Below are positions 1 to 8,039 of a stretch of 64,000 nucleotides of DNA, one piece after another. Positions within the stretch are counted from its first letter, which is position 1, and every line of letters starts with the position of its first letter. The translations under genes and the position numbers were made by a program. The notes under the pieces are model-generated. The model did no database searches and was not told the DNA's origin. It saw only the letters and a program-made list of their open reading frames with translations. The stretch covers positions 1,488,001 through 1,552,000 of the forward strand of contig NZ_CP113067.1 in NCBI RefSeq assembly GCF_026625865.1. The letters run 5' to 3'. The stretch is from Microbacterium sp. SL75 (GTDB lineage Bacteria > Actinomycetota > Actinomycetes > Actinomycetales > Microbacteriaceae).

Positions 1-1
1 C

Positions 2-1330
2 GTGGTCTTCGGCATCCGGGGTGCCAACATCCCCGCGATCATCCGCGGCCTCATCGCCATCGCCTGGTACGGGGTGCAGACGTTCCTCGCGGCCGAGTCG
101 CTCAACATCATCTTCCTGAAGTTCATCCCGGGCTCCGCGGCCCTGCTCGACGTCTCGTTCGCGGGCCTGTCGGCGCTCGGCTGGATCTCGTACGCGATCC
201 TCTGGGTCGCGCAGTTCCTGCTCTTCTGGAACGGCATGGAGGTCATCCGCCGCTTCATCGACTGGGCCGGCCCCGCCGTCTACGTCGTGATGATCATCCT
301 CGCCGTCTACCTCGTCTCGCAGGCCGGCGTCCAGAACATCTCCTTCACGCTCTCGACGACCCAGCTCGACTTCTGGGCGTCCATCCCGGTCATGTTCGCC
401 GCCATCGCCCTCGTCGTGTCGTACTTCTCCGGCCCGATGCTGAACTTCGGCGACTTCGCCCGCTACGGCAAGAGCTTCGAGGCGGTCAAGAAGGGCAACT
501 TCTGGGGTCTGCCGATCAACTTCATGTTCTTCTCGCTGCTGACCGTCATCACCGCGTCGGCCACCGTGCCGGTGTTCGGTGCGCTCATCACCGACCCGAT
601 CAAGACGGTCGAGCAGATCGACACGCCCTTCGCGATCCTGCTCGGCGGCCTGACCTTCGTCACGGCCACGGTCGGCATCAACATCGTCGCCAACTTCATC
701 TCGCCCGCCTTCGACTTCTCCAACGTCGCCCCGAAGAAGATCTCGTGGCGCGCGGGCGGCATGATCGCCGCCGTCGGGTCGACCTTCCTCATGCCCTGGA
801 ACTGGTACTCCAACGCCGACGCCATCCACTACTCGCTCGGTGTGCTGGGCGCGCTGATCGGCCCGCTGTTCGGCATCCTGATCGCCGGCTACTACATCGC
901 CGCTCGCCAGCGGGTGAAGGTCGACGCGATGTTCACGATGGACACCCAGGGGCCCTACTGGTACCGCAACGGCTTCAACCCGAACGCGGTCAAGGCCGTC
1001 GTCTTCGCGGGTGTTCCGACGGTCGCGATCGCGATCTTCCCGAAGCTCTTCGCCGACCTGGGCCTGTTCGACATCGCCGCGGTCAGCGACTACAGCTGGT
1101 TCATCGGCTGCGGTCTCGGCTACGTGCTGTTCCTGTTCTTCGAGCGTCTCGACCCCCGCATCCCGACGTTCGACGGCGAGACCGAGGGAATCTCCGACGG
1201 CACCGTCGACGGAGCCGCCGCCACGGCGGCATCCGAGCCGTCGGCCGTTTCGGCTCCGGTCGCCGTCGTGGCGAACACGGTTCCGGATGCCGCGGCCCCC
1301 GGTGCGACTTCTCGCGAGGCGCTCGCGTGA
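2..1330 (+). CDS. NCS1-family nucleobase/allantoin permease, 5' end missing
   Basis: This is an integral membrane symporter of the NCS1 (nucleobase:cation symporter-1) family, which imports purines, cytosine, uracil, hydantoins or allantoin with Na+ or H+. The reading frame is open from the first base of the window, so the true start lies upstream. 442 residues are visible, and the family is usually about 480-500 residues long. Around ten hydrophobic helices can be followed, with family-like stretches such as GPMLNFGDFARYGKS and NIVANFISPAFDFSNVAPKK. The last ~55 residues form an Ala/Pro/Val-rich cytoplasmic tail. The stop codon overlaps the GTG start of the racemase gene, so the two are translationally coupled. 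Placement before racemase and allantoinase points to allantoin or hydantoin as substrate, which is an inference from context. Confidence 0.88.
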   Translation: MVFGIRGANIPAIIRGLIAIAWYGVQTFLAAESLNIIFLKFIPGSAALLDVSFAGLSALGWISYAILWVAQFLLFWNGMEVIRRFIDWAGPAVYVVMIILAVYLVSQAGVQNISFTLSTTQLDFWASIPVMFAAIALVVSYFSGPMLNFGDFARYGKSFEAVKKGNFWGLPINFMFFSLLTVITASATVPVFGALITDPIKTVEQIDTPFAILLGGLTFVTATVGINIVANFISPAFDFSNVAPKKISWRAGGMIAAVGSTFLMPWNWYSNADAIHYSLGVLGALIGPLFGILIAGYYIAARQRVKVDAMFTMDTQGPYWYRNGFNPNAVKAVVFAGVPTVAIAIFPKLFADLGLFDIAAVSDYSWFIGCGLGYVLFLFFERLDPRIPTFDGETEGISDGTVDGAAATAASEPSAVSAPVAVVANTVPDAAAPGATSREALA

Positions 1331-2112
1331 GGATCCTGCTCATCAACCCCAACACCTCCCGGGCGATGACCGCGAAGATCGCGGACGCCGCCCGGGGGGT
1401 GGCGGGACCCGGGGTGATCGTCGATGCCGTGTGCCCGAGCGTCGGGGCGGCGGCGATCGAAAGCCACACCGACGAGATCGCGGCGGCCGCCGCCGTGGTC
1501 GAGCTGATCGCGGCGGACCGCGACGGATCCGACCCCGCAGACGCGTACGTGATCGCCTGCTTCGGCGACCCGGGGCTCGACGCGGCGCGCGAGCTGGTCG
1601 ACGTGCCGGTCGTGGGCATCGCCGAGGCGGCGATGCACCTGGCAGCGGTGTCGGGGCGGCACTTCGGGGTGGTCACGACGCTCAGCCGGACGCTGGGGCG
1701 TGCGCACGACCTCGTGTCGCGGTACGGCATGGAGCGGGCGTGCGTCTCGCTCGCCGCGACGGGGATTCCCGTGCTCGACCTCGAGGACACCGACTCGCCC
1801 GCCGTGGAGACCATCGCGCGGTATAGCGCCGACGCGGCCGCCGGGGGCGCCGACGTCATCGTGCTCGGGTGCGCAGGCATGGCCGATCTCTGCGTCGAGC
1901 TCACGGCACGCGTGGGTATTCCGGTCGTCGACGGGGTCGCGGCGGCGGTGGGCATGGCATCCGGGATGGTGCGCATGGGGCTCGGTACGAGCAAGCGCGA
2001 TGAGTACGCGCGCCCGCCGCGGGCGTTCGACGTGCGCCACGGGGCGCCGGGAGACCGGGACGACGCGCTGGCGGCGCCTCGCACCGCGGTCACCGCGCAG
2101 GTGTTCGCATGA
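1327..2112 (+). CDS. Asp/Glu/hydantoin racemase family protein (probable allantoin racemase)
   Basis: The 261-residue product starts at a GTG that overlaps the permease stop (GTGA). It opens with RILLINPNTS, the hallmark N-terminus of HyuE/allantoin racemases. Two catalytic cysteines are visible in the expected contexts: Cys78 in IACFGDPG and Cys182 in LGCAGM, which act as the acid/base pair of cofactor-independent racemases. The family interconverts enantiomers of 5-substituted hydantoins or allantoin so that a stereospecific allantoinase can use both. It lies between a permease and allantoinase, so allantoin is the most likely substrate. A hydantoin substrate cannot be excluded from sequence. 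Confidence 0.85.
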   Translation: MRILLINPNTSRAMTAKIADAARGVAGPGVIVDAVCPSVGAAAIESHTDEIAAAAAVVELIAADRDGSDPADAYVIACFGDPGLDAARELVDVPVVGIAEAAMHLAAVSGRHFGVVTTLSRTLGRAHDLVSRYGMERACVSLAATGIPVLDLEDTDSPAVETIARYSADAAAGGADVIVLGCAGMADLCVELTARVGIPVVDGVAAAVGMASGMVRMGLGTSKRDEYARPPRAFDVRHGAPGDRDDALAAPRTAVTAQVFA

Positions 2113-2124
2113 ATGTTGATGACG

Positions 2125-2140
2125 GTTACATCGGCGAAAC
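2125..2140 (+). promoter_or_regulatory. GlnR-type nitrogen-control box upstream of allB
   Basis: The sequence reads GTTAC, six bases, GAAAC, an exact match to the published actinobacterial GlnR consensus (gTnAc-n6-GaAAc). It begins 12 bases after the racemase stop and ends 23 bases before the ATG at 2164. A site here would fall inside the coding sequence if allB began at the ATG at 2113, so it argues for the later start and for allB having its own promoter. Function is inferred. Confidence 0.6.
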
Positions 2141-2163
2141 GCGAGGCGCTTAGCGTGAACGGC

Positions 2164-3498
2164 ATGAGCACCCGGATCGCCGCCCGCCGCGTCTTCGTCG
2201 ACGGGGTCTTCGCGCCCGCCACGGTCGTCATCGACGAAGGGGTGATCGCCTCCCTCGAGCCGTTCGACGTTTCCGCCGACACGGTGCTGCCCGCCGACGC
2301 GGTGCTTCTGCCCGGGCTCGTCGACTCGCACGTCCACCTCGACGAACCCGGACGCACCGAGTGGGAGGGCTTCGCCACGGGCACGGCCGCGGCGGCCGCG
2401 GGGGGCGTCACGACCGTCGTCGACATGCCGCTGAACAGCCTCCCCGTCACCACGACCGTCGAGGCCCTGGATGCCAAACGCCGGGCCGCCGGGGGAAAGC
2501 TCGCGGTCGACGTCGCCTACTGGGGCGGCGCGGTGCCCGAGAACCTCGGCTCGCTGCGCGAGCTCTCCGACGCCGGGGTCGTGGGCTTCAAGTGCTTCCT
2601 GTCGCCCAGCGGTATCGACGAGTTCGGCCACCTCGATCCCGAGCAGCTCGAGCGCTGTCTCGCCGAGCTGGCCGAGTTCGACGCACTGCTCATCGTCCAC
2701 GCCGAAGACCCGGCCCACCTGCACGCCGACGGTGCGCTGGGCCCCCACTACCGCGACTTCGAGGCCAGTCGCCCGCCGCTGAGCGAGCGCGCCGCGATCC
2801 TCCGTGTCATCGATGCCGCCCGCCGCACGGGCGCCCGGGCGCACATCGTGCACGTCTCCGACGGGGGAGCGCTCGACGCCGTCCGCGCCGCGAAAGCGGA
2901 GGGCGTGCGGCTCACCGTCGAGACGTGCCCGCACTACCTCACCCTCGACGCCTCGGCCGTACCGGACGGCGCGGGAGCGTTCAAGTGCTGCCCGCCGATC
3001 CGCGGCGGAGACAACCGCGACCTGCTGTGGGCGGGCGTCGTCGACGGAACGATCGACGCGATCGTCAGCGATCACTCACCCGCGACGGTCGAGTTGAAGG
3101 GAAACCCCGACTTCGGCCTGGCCTGGGGCGGTATCGCGGGGCTGCAGACCGGCCTCTCGGCCGTGCACACCACCGCTCGAGAGCGGGGACTCGCGTTCGA
3201 GTCGCTGCTGCCCCTGATGACGACCGGCCCCGCGCGCATCGCGGGCCTGGAGGGGCTCGGCGTCATCGCCCCCGGCGCCCCCGCCCACCTGGTGGCGTTC
3301 GCTCCCGACGAGCAGTTCGTCGTCGACGCGGCCGCCCTCGAGTACCGCAACCCCGTCTCGCCCTGGCACGGCCAGACGCTCGCCGGGGTGGTTCGCGAGA
3401 CCTGGCTGCGAGGTGCCTCGGTGTACCGGCGCGGAGCCGCGGTCACCGAGCGCGAGGGTCGCGAGCTGCTGCGCGCGGCCGCGACGGTGGAAGCGTGA
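2164..3498 (+). CDS. allB: allantoinase (dihydroorotase-like cyclic amidohydrolase)
   Basis: This enzyme hydrolyses allantoin to allantoate in the cytoplasm. The 444-residue product shows the binuclear-metal amidohydrolase set in order: HxH in DSHVHLDEPG, the carboxylated lysine in VGFKCFLS, a histidine in IVHAEDP, a histidine in AHIVHVSDG, and the aspartate in SDHSPA. Length and motifs fit allantoinase better than dihydropyrimidinase. I prefer the ATG at 2164 (MSTRIAARRVFV) over the in-frame ATG at 2113, because the intervening 51 bp hold a GlnR-type box. The stop overlaps the GTG start of the formamidase gene. Neighbouring racemase, PucG and AllC support the assignment. Confidence 0.93.
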   Translation: MSTRIAARRVFVDGVFAPATVVIDEGVIASLEPFDVSADTVLPADAVLLPGLVDSHVHLDEPGRTEWEGFATGTAAAAAGGVTTVVDMPLNSLPVTTTVEALDAKRRAAGGKLAVDVAYWGGAVPENLGSLRELSDAGVVGFKCFLSPSGIDEFGHLDPEQLERCLAELAEFDALLIVHAEDPAHLHADGALGPHYRDFEASRPPLSERAAILRVIDAARRTGARAHIVHVSDGGALDAVRAAKAEGVRLTVETCPHYLTLDASAVPDGAGAFKCCPPIRGGDNRDLLWAGVVDGTIDAIVSDHSPATVELKGNPDFGLAWGGIAGLQTGLSAVHTTARERGLAFESLLPLMTTGPARIAGLEGLGVIAPGAPAHLVAFAPDEQFVVDAAALEYRNPVSPWHGQTLAGVVRETWLRGASVYRRGAAVTEREGRELLRAAATVEA

Positions 3499-4730
3499 CG
3501 ATGTCGACGACGACCGGAGCACCCGGTGCGCAGGGCGGCCTCGACCGCCGTGACTCGACGGCTGCACGGGCACCTGAGTCCGTCGGCGGGCAGGGCTCGG
3601 TCGTCCCGATCCTCCAGCCCGGCGTCGGTCCGATCCCCGCCGCCCACTACCTCCCCGCCGCGCCCGACACCGTGCTGTGGGGTCGTCTGCCCTGCGCGAC
3701 CGACGCCCCCGTGCTCGAGATCTCGTCGGGAGAGAGCGTCACGATCGACACCGTCAGCCACGAGGGCATCCTCGACGACCAGGGCAAAGACCCGGCCGCG
3801 TACTTCGCCGCGCACGGCGTCGCCGCCGACGCGGTGCTCCGCGACGCGATCGAGATCGCGGCATCCGTGGCTCGAGACCCCTTCGCCGACGGGCCGCACG
3901 TCGTCGTCGGCCCGGTGTACGTGAAAGAGGCGCACCCCGGCGATCTCCTGAAGATCACGGTCGAATCGCTCGTCCCGCGCGTGCCGTACGGCGTGATCTC
4001 GAACCGTCACGGCAAGGGCGCCCTCGTCGGTGAGCTGCCGCGCGGCGAGCACAACGTCAGCGTGTTTACCGCGGTCGCCGAGCGTGATGGCATCCTGTAC
4101 GGCACCCTTCCCCTCGTCGACGGCGGGGATCCCGCGGTGTCGTTCCCGCTCGCGCCGTTCCTCGGCACGATGGGGGTGGCCGTGGCCGGCGACGAGCGTC
4201 CGCACTCCGTCCCGCCGGGCACCCACGGCGGCAACATCGACATCAACCTGCTCGTCGAGGGCACGACGCTCTTCCTCCCCGTGCAGGTCGAGGGAGCGCT
4301 CGCGTACATCGGCGACCCGCACTTTGCGCAGGGCGACGGTGAGGTCGCGCTCACCGCACTCGAGGCCTCGTTACGGGCGACCCTTCGGTTCGAGGTCATC
4401 CCCGCGGATACCGCCCGCGCCGCCTTCGGCGAGGTCACCGGCCCGCTGGTGCGGACTTCCGACTACCTCGTGCCGACCGGGATGGACCCCGATCTCGATG
4501 CCGCGATGCGCGCGTGCGTGAGGTCTTCTCTCGCGCTTCTGGGCGGGCGGTGGGGCATGGACGAGCATCTCGCCTACGCCTACCTGTCGGCCGCGACCGA
4601 CTTCGACATCTCGCAGGTCGTCGACATCGTCTCGGGGGTGCACGCCCGCATTCGCGAAGCCGACTTCGCGGGTGTCCCGGCCGTGGAGCCCGAAGCGCTG
4701 GCATCCGATTCCGAAGGAGACATCGCATGA
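3495..4730 (+). CDS. acetamidase/formamidase family protein
   Basis: The product (411 residues from the GTG that overlaps allB, or 409 from the ATG at 3501) belongs to the FmdA/AmdA family, which releases ammonia from formamide or acetamide. Family features include the HPGDLLKI stretch, the Gly-rich THGGNIDINLL segment, and FLPVQVEGALAYIGDPHFAQGDGE (3' half), the latter with conserved Gly-Asp and His residues. About 45 N-terminal residues look disordered. It sits in a run of overlapping genes from allB to the AtzH-amidase, so it probably takes part in nitrogen release from ureides or other amides. The exact amide is not determinable here. Its stop overlaps the ATG of a small downstream ORF. 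Confidence 0.85.
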   Translation: MTMSTTTGAPGAQGGLDRRDSTAARAPESVGGQGSVVPILQPGVGPIPAAHYLPAAPDTVLWGRLPCATDAPVLEISSGESVTIDTVSHEGILDDQGKDPAAYFAAHGVAADAVLRDAIEIAASVARDPFADGPHVVVGPVYVKEAHPGDLLKITVESLVPRVPYGVISNRHGKGALVGELPRGEHNVSVFTAVAERDGILYGTLPLVDGGDPAVSFPLAPFLGTMGVAVAGDERPHSVPPGTHGGNIDINLLVEGTTLFLPVQVEGALAYIGDPHFAQGDGEVALTALEASLRATLRFEVIPADTARAAFGEVTGPLVRTSDYLVPTGMDPDLDAAMRACVRSSLALLGGRWGMDEHLAYAYLSAATDFDISQVVDIVSGVHARIREADFAGVPAVEPEALASDSEGDIA

Positions 4731-4963
4731 GCCCCGTTCTCGCGGCCGCCCTCGCCCGTGGCGAAGCCGCTGACGCCGACCTGGTCTTCGATACCCGTGT
4801 CGCGCGCGCGCCGCGGGACGTCGAGGCCGCGGGCCCGCCGTTCAAGCGGAGCGTCCCTGAGGTGGCTCCTTCCGGTCGAGTGTCCAAAACACCCGGACAA
4901 TTTTCCTGGGTGTCCGGGTTTCTTGGACACTCAACGCAGCTGAGAGGCGGGCGACGCTCGTGA
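4727..4963 (+). CDS. small unknown ORF (78 aa) carrying a palindromic repeat
   Basis: This ORF starts with an ATGA overlap on the formamidase stop and ends with a GTGA overlap on the next amidase. Such spacing is typical of a real coupled gene. The first ~50 residues (MSPVLAAALARGEAADADLVFD...) resemble no family I know. The rest (from about residue 51) is translated from a copy of the GAGTGTCC palindrome. Either a short linker gene was invaded by the repeat, or the ORF is an accident of an intergenic spacer. Codon usage in the first part is normal for the operon. No function is proposed. Confidence 0.35.
   Translation: MSPVLAAALARGEAADADLVFDTRVARAPRDVEAAGPPFKRSVPEVAPSGRVSKTPGQFSWVSGFLGHSTQLRGGRRS
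4878..4932. repeat. GAGTGTCC palindrome, copy 1
   Basis: This 55-bp imperfect palindrome has ends GAGTGTCCAA and TTGGACACTC and inner arms ACCCGGAC and GTCCGGGT. Two internal positions do not pair, and the same mismatch is seen in other copies. It lies inside the small ORF at 4727-4963. Confidence 0.85.
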
Positions 4964-6606
4964 CGGATGCCATGACCCCGCCGACCGAGACCACCACCGC
5001 CGCCGCCGGGCCGGTGCCGACCCCGCCGGAGCCCGGCACGGCGCCGATTCCCGCCGACCTGCGCGCCGCGTTCGACGCGTACGAGCGCGCGATCGTCGCG
5101 AACGACCTCGACGCGCTCGACGCCTTCTTCGCGCCCGGGCCCGACACCCTGCGCGGCGACCCGGCGGGACTTCTCGTCGGGCACGACGCGATCAGCGGGT
5201 TCCGGTCGCTGCGCGGAGGCGTCCCCCCGCGGGACATCACCGAGGTGCACTACCGGCCGCTCTCGCCGGATGCCGCCCTTCTCATGTCGGTCTCGCGCTT
5301 CCACGGCGGAGGCCGCGGCCTGCAGACCCAGGTGTGGCAGCGGTTCGACGGCCGATGGCTCATCACCGCGGCCCACGTCGCACCGCGTACGCCCCCGTTC
5401 GACCGCACGATCTGGCGCAGCGTCGGCGACCCCTTCCAGCAGGGCGCGTGGGAGGGACCGCTCGCGGGCCTGACCGTCGCGGTGAAGGACCTGTTCGCGA
5501 TCGCAGGCTTCCGCATCGGGGCGGGCAACCCGACGTACCTCGAACAGGCGCGCCCCGAGAAGGTCACGGCCCCCGCCGTCGCCGACCTGCTCCGCGCCGG
5601 GGCGTCGCTGCGCGGGATCGCCCGCACCGACGAGTTCGCCTACTCGATCGCCGGCGACAACGTGCACTACGGCACCCCGCCCAACGGCGCGGTGGTCGGC
5701 GCCCTCCCCGGCGGCTCGTCGAGCGGACCGGCCTCCGCCGTGGCCGTCGGCCACGCCGACATCGGTCTCGCGACCGACACGGCCGGCTCCATCCGCGTTC
5801 CCGCGTCGTACCAGGGCCTGTGGGGACTCCGCACGACCCACGACCTCGTTCCGCGCCAGGGCATGCTCCCGCTCGCGCAGTCGTTCGACACGATCGGCTG
5901 GCTGACGCGCGACGGAGAGACCCTCCACCGTGTCGCCGAGTGGTGCCTGAGCTACGACGGCTCGTTCTCGACCGAGAACGTCCAGGGCGCCTCCGGCGAA
6001 GACCTCCCGTGGCGCTTCCTCGTGCCCGAGGAGATCCTCGCGTGCGTGGAGCCCTCGACCCGCGAGGCGTTCTCGCGTCTGCTCGCCGGGCTTTCGGCAT
6101 CCGACGACCCGCCGACCTTCCGGGCGGTGTCGAGCGGAGATCTCGATGCCGCGTTCACCGCGTTCCGCACGGTGCAGGGCGCCGAAGCGTGGCGCAACGA
6201 CGGCGAGTGGCTGCGTGCGCACCCCGGGGCCGTGGGTCCCGCCGTCGCCGAGCGTTTCGACGTCGCCTCGCGCATCACCGCCGCCGACGAAGCGGCCGCG
6301 CGAGAGGATCTCGAACCGATAGCCGCGCACCTGACCGAACTGGTCGACGCCGCCGTGCTGATCTTCCCGACGGTGCCCGGTCCCGCGCCGCAGCGCACCG
6401 CCGACGTGGATGCCGTGCGCGCCGCGACGCTGCGCATGACGGCTCCCGCGGCGATCGCGGGGCTGCCCGCGATATCGGTGCCGCTGCTCACCGTCGACGG
6501 CTCCCCGGTCGGAGTCTGCCTCGTCTCGCGCGCCGGTACCGACATCGCGCTCGTGCGCCTCGCCCGGCGCCTCGCCGAGGCCGCCGGGGCGGGGGTCGGT
6601 CGGTGA
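4960..6606 (+). CDS. AtzH-like domain fused to amidase-signature hydrolase
   Basis: The 548-residue protein joins two modules. Residues ~25-145 form an AtzH/SnoaL-like fold (DUF3225 type; AFDAYERAIVANDLDALDAFF is its start). Residues ~160-545 form an amidase-signature enzyme. The amidase Ser-cisSer-Lys triad is visible: Lys in TVAVKDLF, the cis-Ser in GGSSSG, and the nucleophile Ser in TAGSIRVPAS. Related AtzE-type amidases act on carboxybiuret or ureido compounds, and AtzH homologues act beside them. In an allantoin operon a ureido or allophanate-like amide is plausible, but the substrate is inferred. Start is a GTG overlapping the preceding small ORF. Confidence 0.85.
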   Translation: MTDAMTPPTETTTAAAGPVPTPPEPGTAPIPADLRAAFDAYERAIVANDLDALDAFFAPGPDTLRGDPAGLLVGHDAISGFRSLRGGVPPRDITEVHYRPLSPDAALLMSVSRFHGGGRGLQTQVWQRFDGRWLITAAHVAPRTPPFDRTIWRSVGDPFQQGAWEGPLAGLTVAVKDLFAIAGFRIGAGNPTYLEQARPEKVTAPAVADLLRAGASLRGIARTDEFAYSIAGDNVHYGTPPNGAVVGALPGGSSSGPASAVAVGHADIGLATDTAGSIRVPASYQGLWGLRTTHDLVPRQGMLPLAQSFDTIGWLTRDGETLHRVAEWCLSYDGSFSTENVQGASGEDLPWRFLVPEEILACVEPSTREAFSRLLAGLSASDDPPTFRAVSSGDLDAAFTAFRTVQGAEAWRNDGEWLRAHPGAVGPAVAERFDVASRITAADEAAAREDLEPIAAHLTELVDAAVLIFPTVPGPAPQRTADVDAVRAATLRMTAPAAIAGLPAISVPLLTVDGSPVGVCLVSRAGTDIALVRLARRLAEAAGAGVGR

Positions 6607-6634
6607 CCGCCCTGTCGCGCCGCGGCCGGGCCGA

Positions 6635-6706
6635 ACTCCTGAGAAATCTCACCGTGGCCATGGGGGCGGTGGCACTCGTCCCCACTTCGGTCAGAAACTC
6701 AGGAGT
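6635..6706. repeat. ACTCCTGAG palindrome, copy 1
   Basis: A 72-bp intergenic element is bounded by ACTCCTGAG and CTCAGGAGT in inverted orientation, with an imperfect interior (GGCCATGG-type centre). A second copy with the same ends lies at 16176-16258. It may be a hairpin terminator or a small mobile palindrome. Confidence 0.6.
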
Positions 6707-6778
6707 CACGCACCGCCCCACCGGCGGCCCGGATCCGATCCTCTCGCCCACCACCCGTTCCCGCATCACGGAGTCCTG

Positions 6779-8011
6779 ATGTCCCACCTCCCCGGTCCGA
6801 TCGACCCGCCCGCCCGCCTGCTGATGGGCCCCGGCCCGATCTCGGCGTACCCCAGCGTGCTGCGCGCGATGGGGGCACCCCTCGTCGGCCAGTACGACCC
6901 GTTCATGACGGCGACGATGACCGAGACGCAAGAGCTGTACCGGCAGGTCTGGGCGACCGACAACGACGCCACGGTGCTCGTCGACGGGACGAGCCGAGCG
7001 GGCATCGAAGCCGCGATGGTCTCGCTCATCCGCCCCGGCGATCGTGTGCTCGTGCCCGTGTTCGGCCGTTTCGGCCACCTCCTCGCCGAGATCGCCGAGC
7101 GCGCTCTCGCCGAGGTGCACACGATCGAGGTGCCGTGGGGACAGGTGTTCCCGGTGTCCGCGATCCGCGAGGCGATCGAGCGGGTGAAGCCGCATCTCGT
7201 CGCGTGCGTGCAGGGCGACACCTCGACCACGATGCTCCAGCCGCTCGACGAGATCGGTGAGATCTGCCGCGCCCACGGCGCTCTGTTCTACACCGACGCC
7301 ACCGCCTCGCTCGGCGGCAACCCCTTCGAGATGGACGCCTGGGGCCTGGATGCCGCGACCGCGGGCCTGCAGAAGTGCCTCGGCGGCCCCTCGGGTTCGG
7401 CACCGCTGAGCCTGTCCGACCGCGCCGTCGAAGTGGTGCGCTCGCGCGCCCGCGTCGAGGCCGGTATCCGGGAGGAGGGCGACGCCTCGGCATCCGACTT
7501 CATCCGCTCGAACTACTTCGACCTCGCGATGATCCTCGACTACTGGGGGCCGCGCCGCCTCAACCACCACACCGAGGCGACGACCATGCTCTACGGCGCG
7601 CGGGAGTGCGCCCGCGTGCTGCTCCTCGAGGGGCGGGATGCCGTGATCGCCCGTCACCGGCTGCACGGCGACGCGATGCTCGCCGGCGTGGAGGGCCTGG
7701 GGCTCACCGTCTTCGGCGACGTGGCCCACAAGATGACCAACGTGGTGGCGGTGGAGATCCCGGATGCCGTGGTCGGCGACGCCGTGCGCAGCGAGCTGCT
7801 CAGCGACTTCGGCATCGAGATCGGCACCTCGTTCGGTCCGTTGCACGGCCGGGTCTGGCGCATCGGGACGATGGGCTACAACGCCCGCACCGACGCCGTG
7901 CTGACCACCCTCGCCGCTCTCGAGACGGTGCTGCGGCGCCACGGTGCGGCGGTGCCGGCGGGCGGGGGCGTCGAGGCGGCCCAGGGCGTCTACGCGGCGG
8001 CTCGGTCGTGA
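6779..8011 (+). CDS. pucG: (S)-ureidoglycine-glyoxylate aminotransferase-like class V aminotransferase
   Basis: This PLP enzyme (410 residues) belongs to the alanine-glyoxylate/serine-pyruvate class V group. The stretches VGQYDPF, VDGTSRAGIEA, VFGRFGHLLAEIAERA and GLQKCLGGPSG closely match Bacillus PucG as I remember it. Lys199 in LQKCLGG is the PLP lysine. PucG transfers the amino group of unstable ureidoglycine, the product of allantoate amidohydrolase, to glyoxylate. Its position directly before the AllC gene agrees. The ATG follows a 172-bp gap holding a palindrome, so the operon may restart here. A general alanine-glyoxylate aminotransferase is the alternative. Confidence 0.85.
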   Translation: MSHLPGPIDPPARLLMGPGPISAYPSVLRAMGAPLVGQYDPFMTATMTETQELYRQVWATDNDATVLVDGTSRAGIEAAMVSLIRPGDRVLVPVFGRFGHLLAEIAERALAEVHTIEVPWGQVFPVSAIREAIERVKPHLVACVQGDTSTTMLQPLDEIGEICRAHGALFYTDATASLGGNPFEMDAWGLDAATAGLQKCLGGPSGSAPLSLSDRAVEVVRSRARVEAGIREEGDASASDFIRSNYFDLAMILDYWGPRRLNHHTEATTMLYGARECARVLLLEGRDAVIARHRLHGDAMLAGVEGLGLTVFGDVAHKMTNVVAVEIPDAVVGDAVRSELLSDFGIEIGTSFGPLHGRVWRIGTMGYNARTDAVLTTLAALETVLRRHGAAVPAGGGVEAAQGVYAAARS

Positions 8012-8039
8012 CGTCCGTCGTTGCGCGGGGAGCTCGCGC

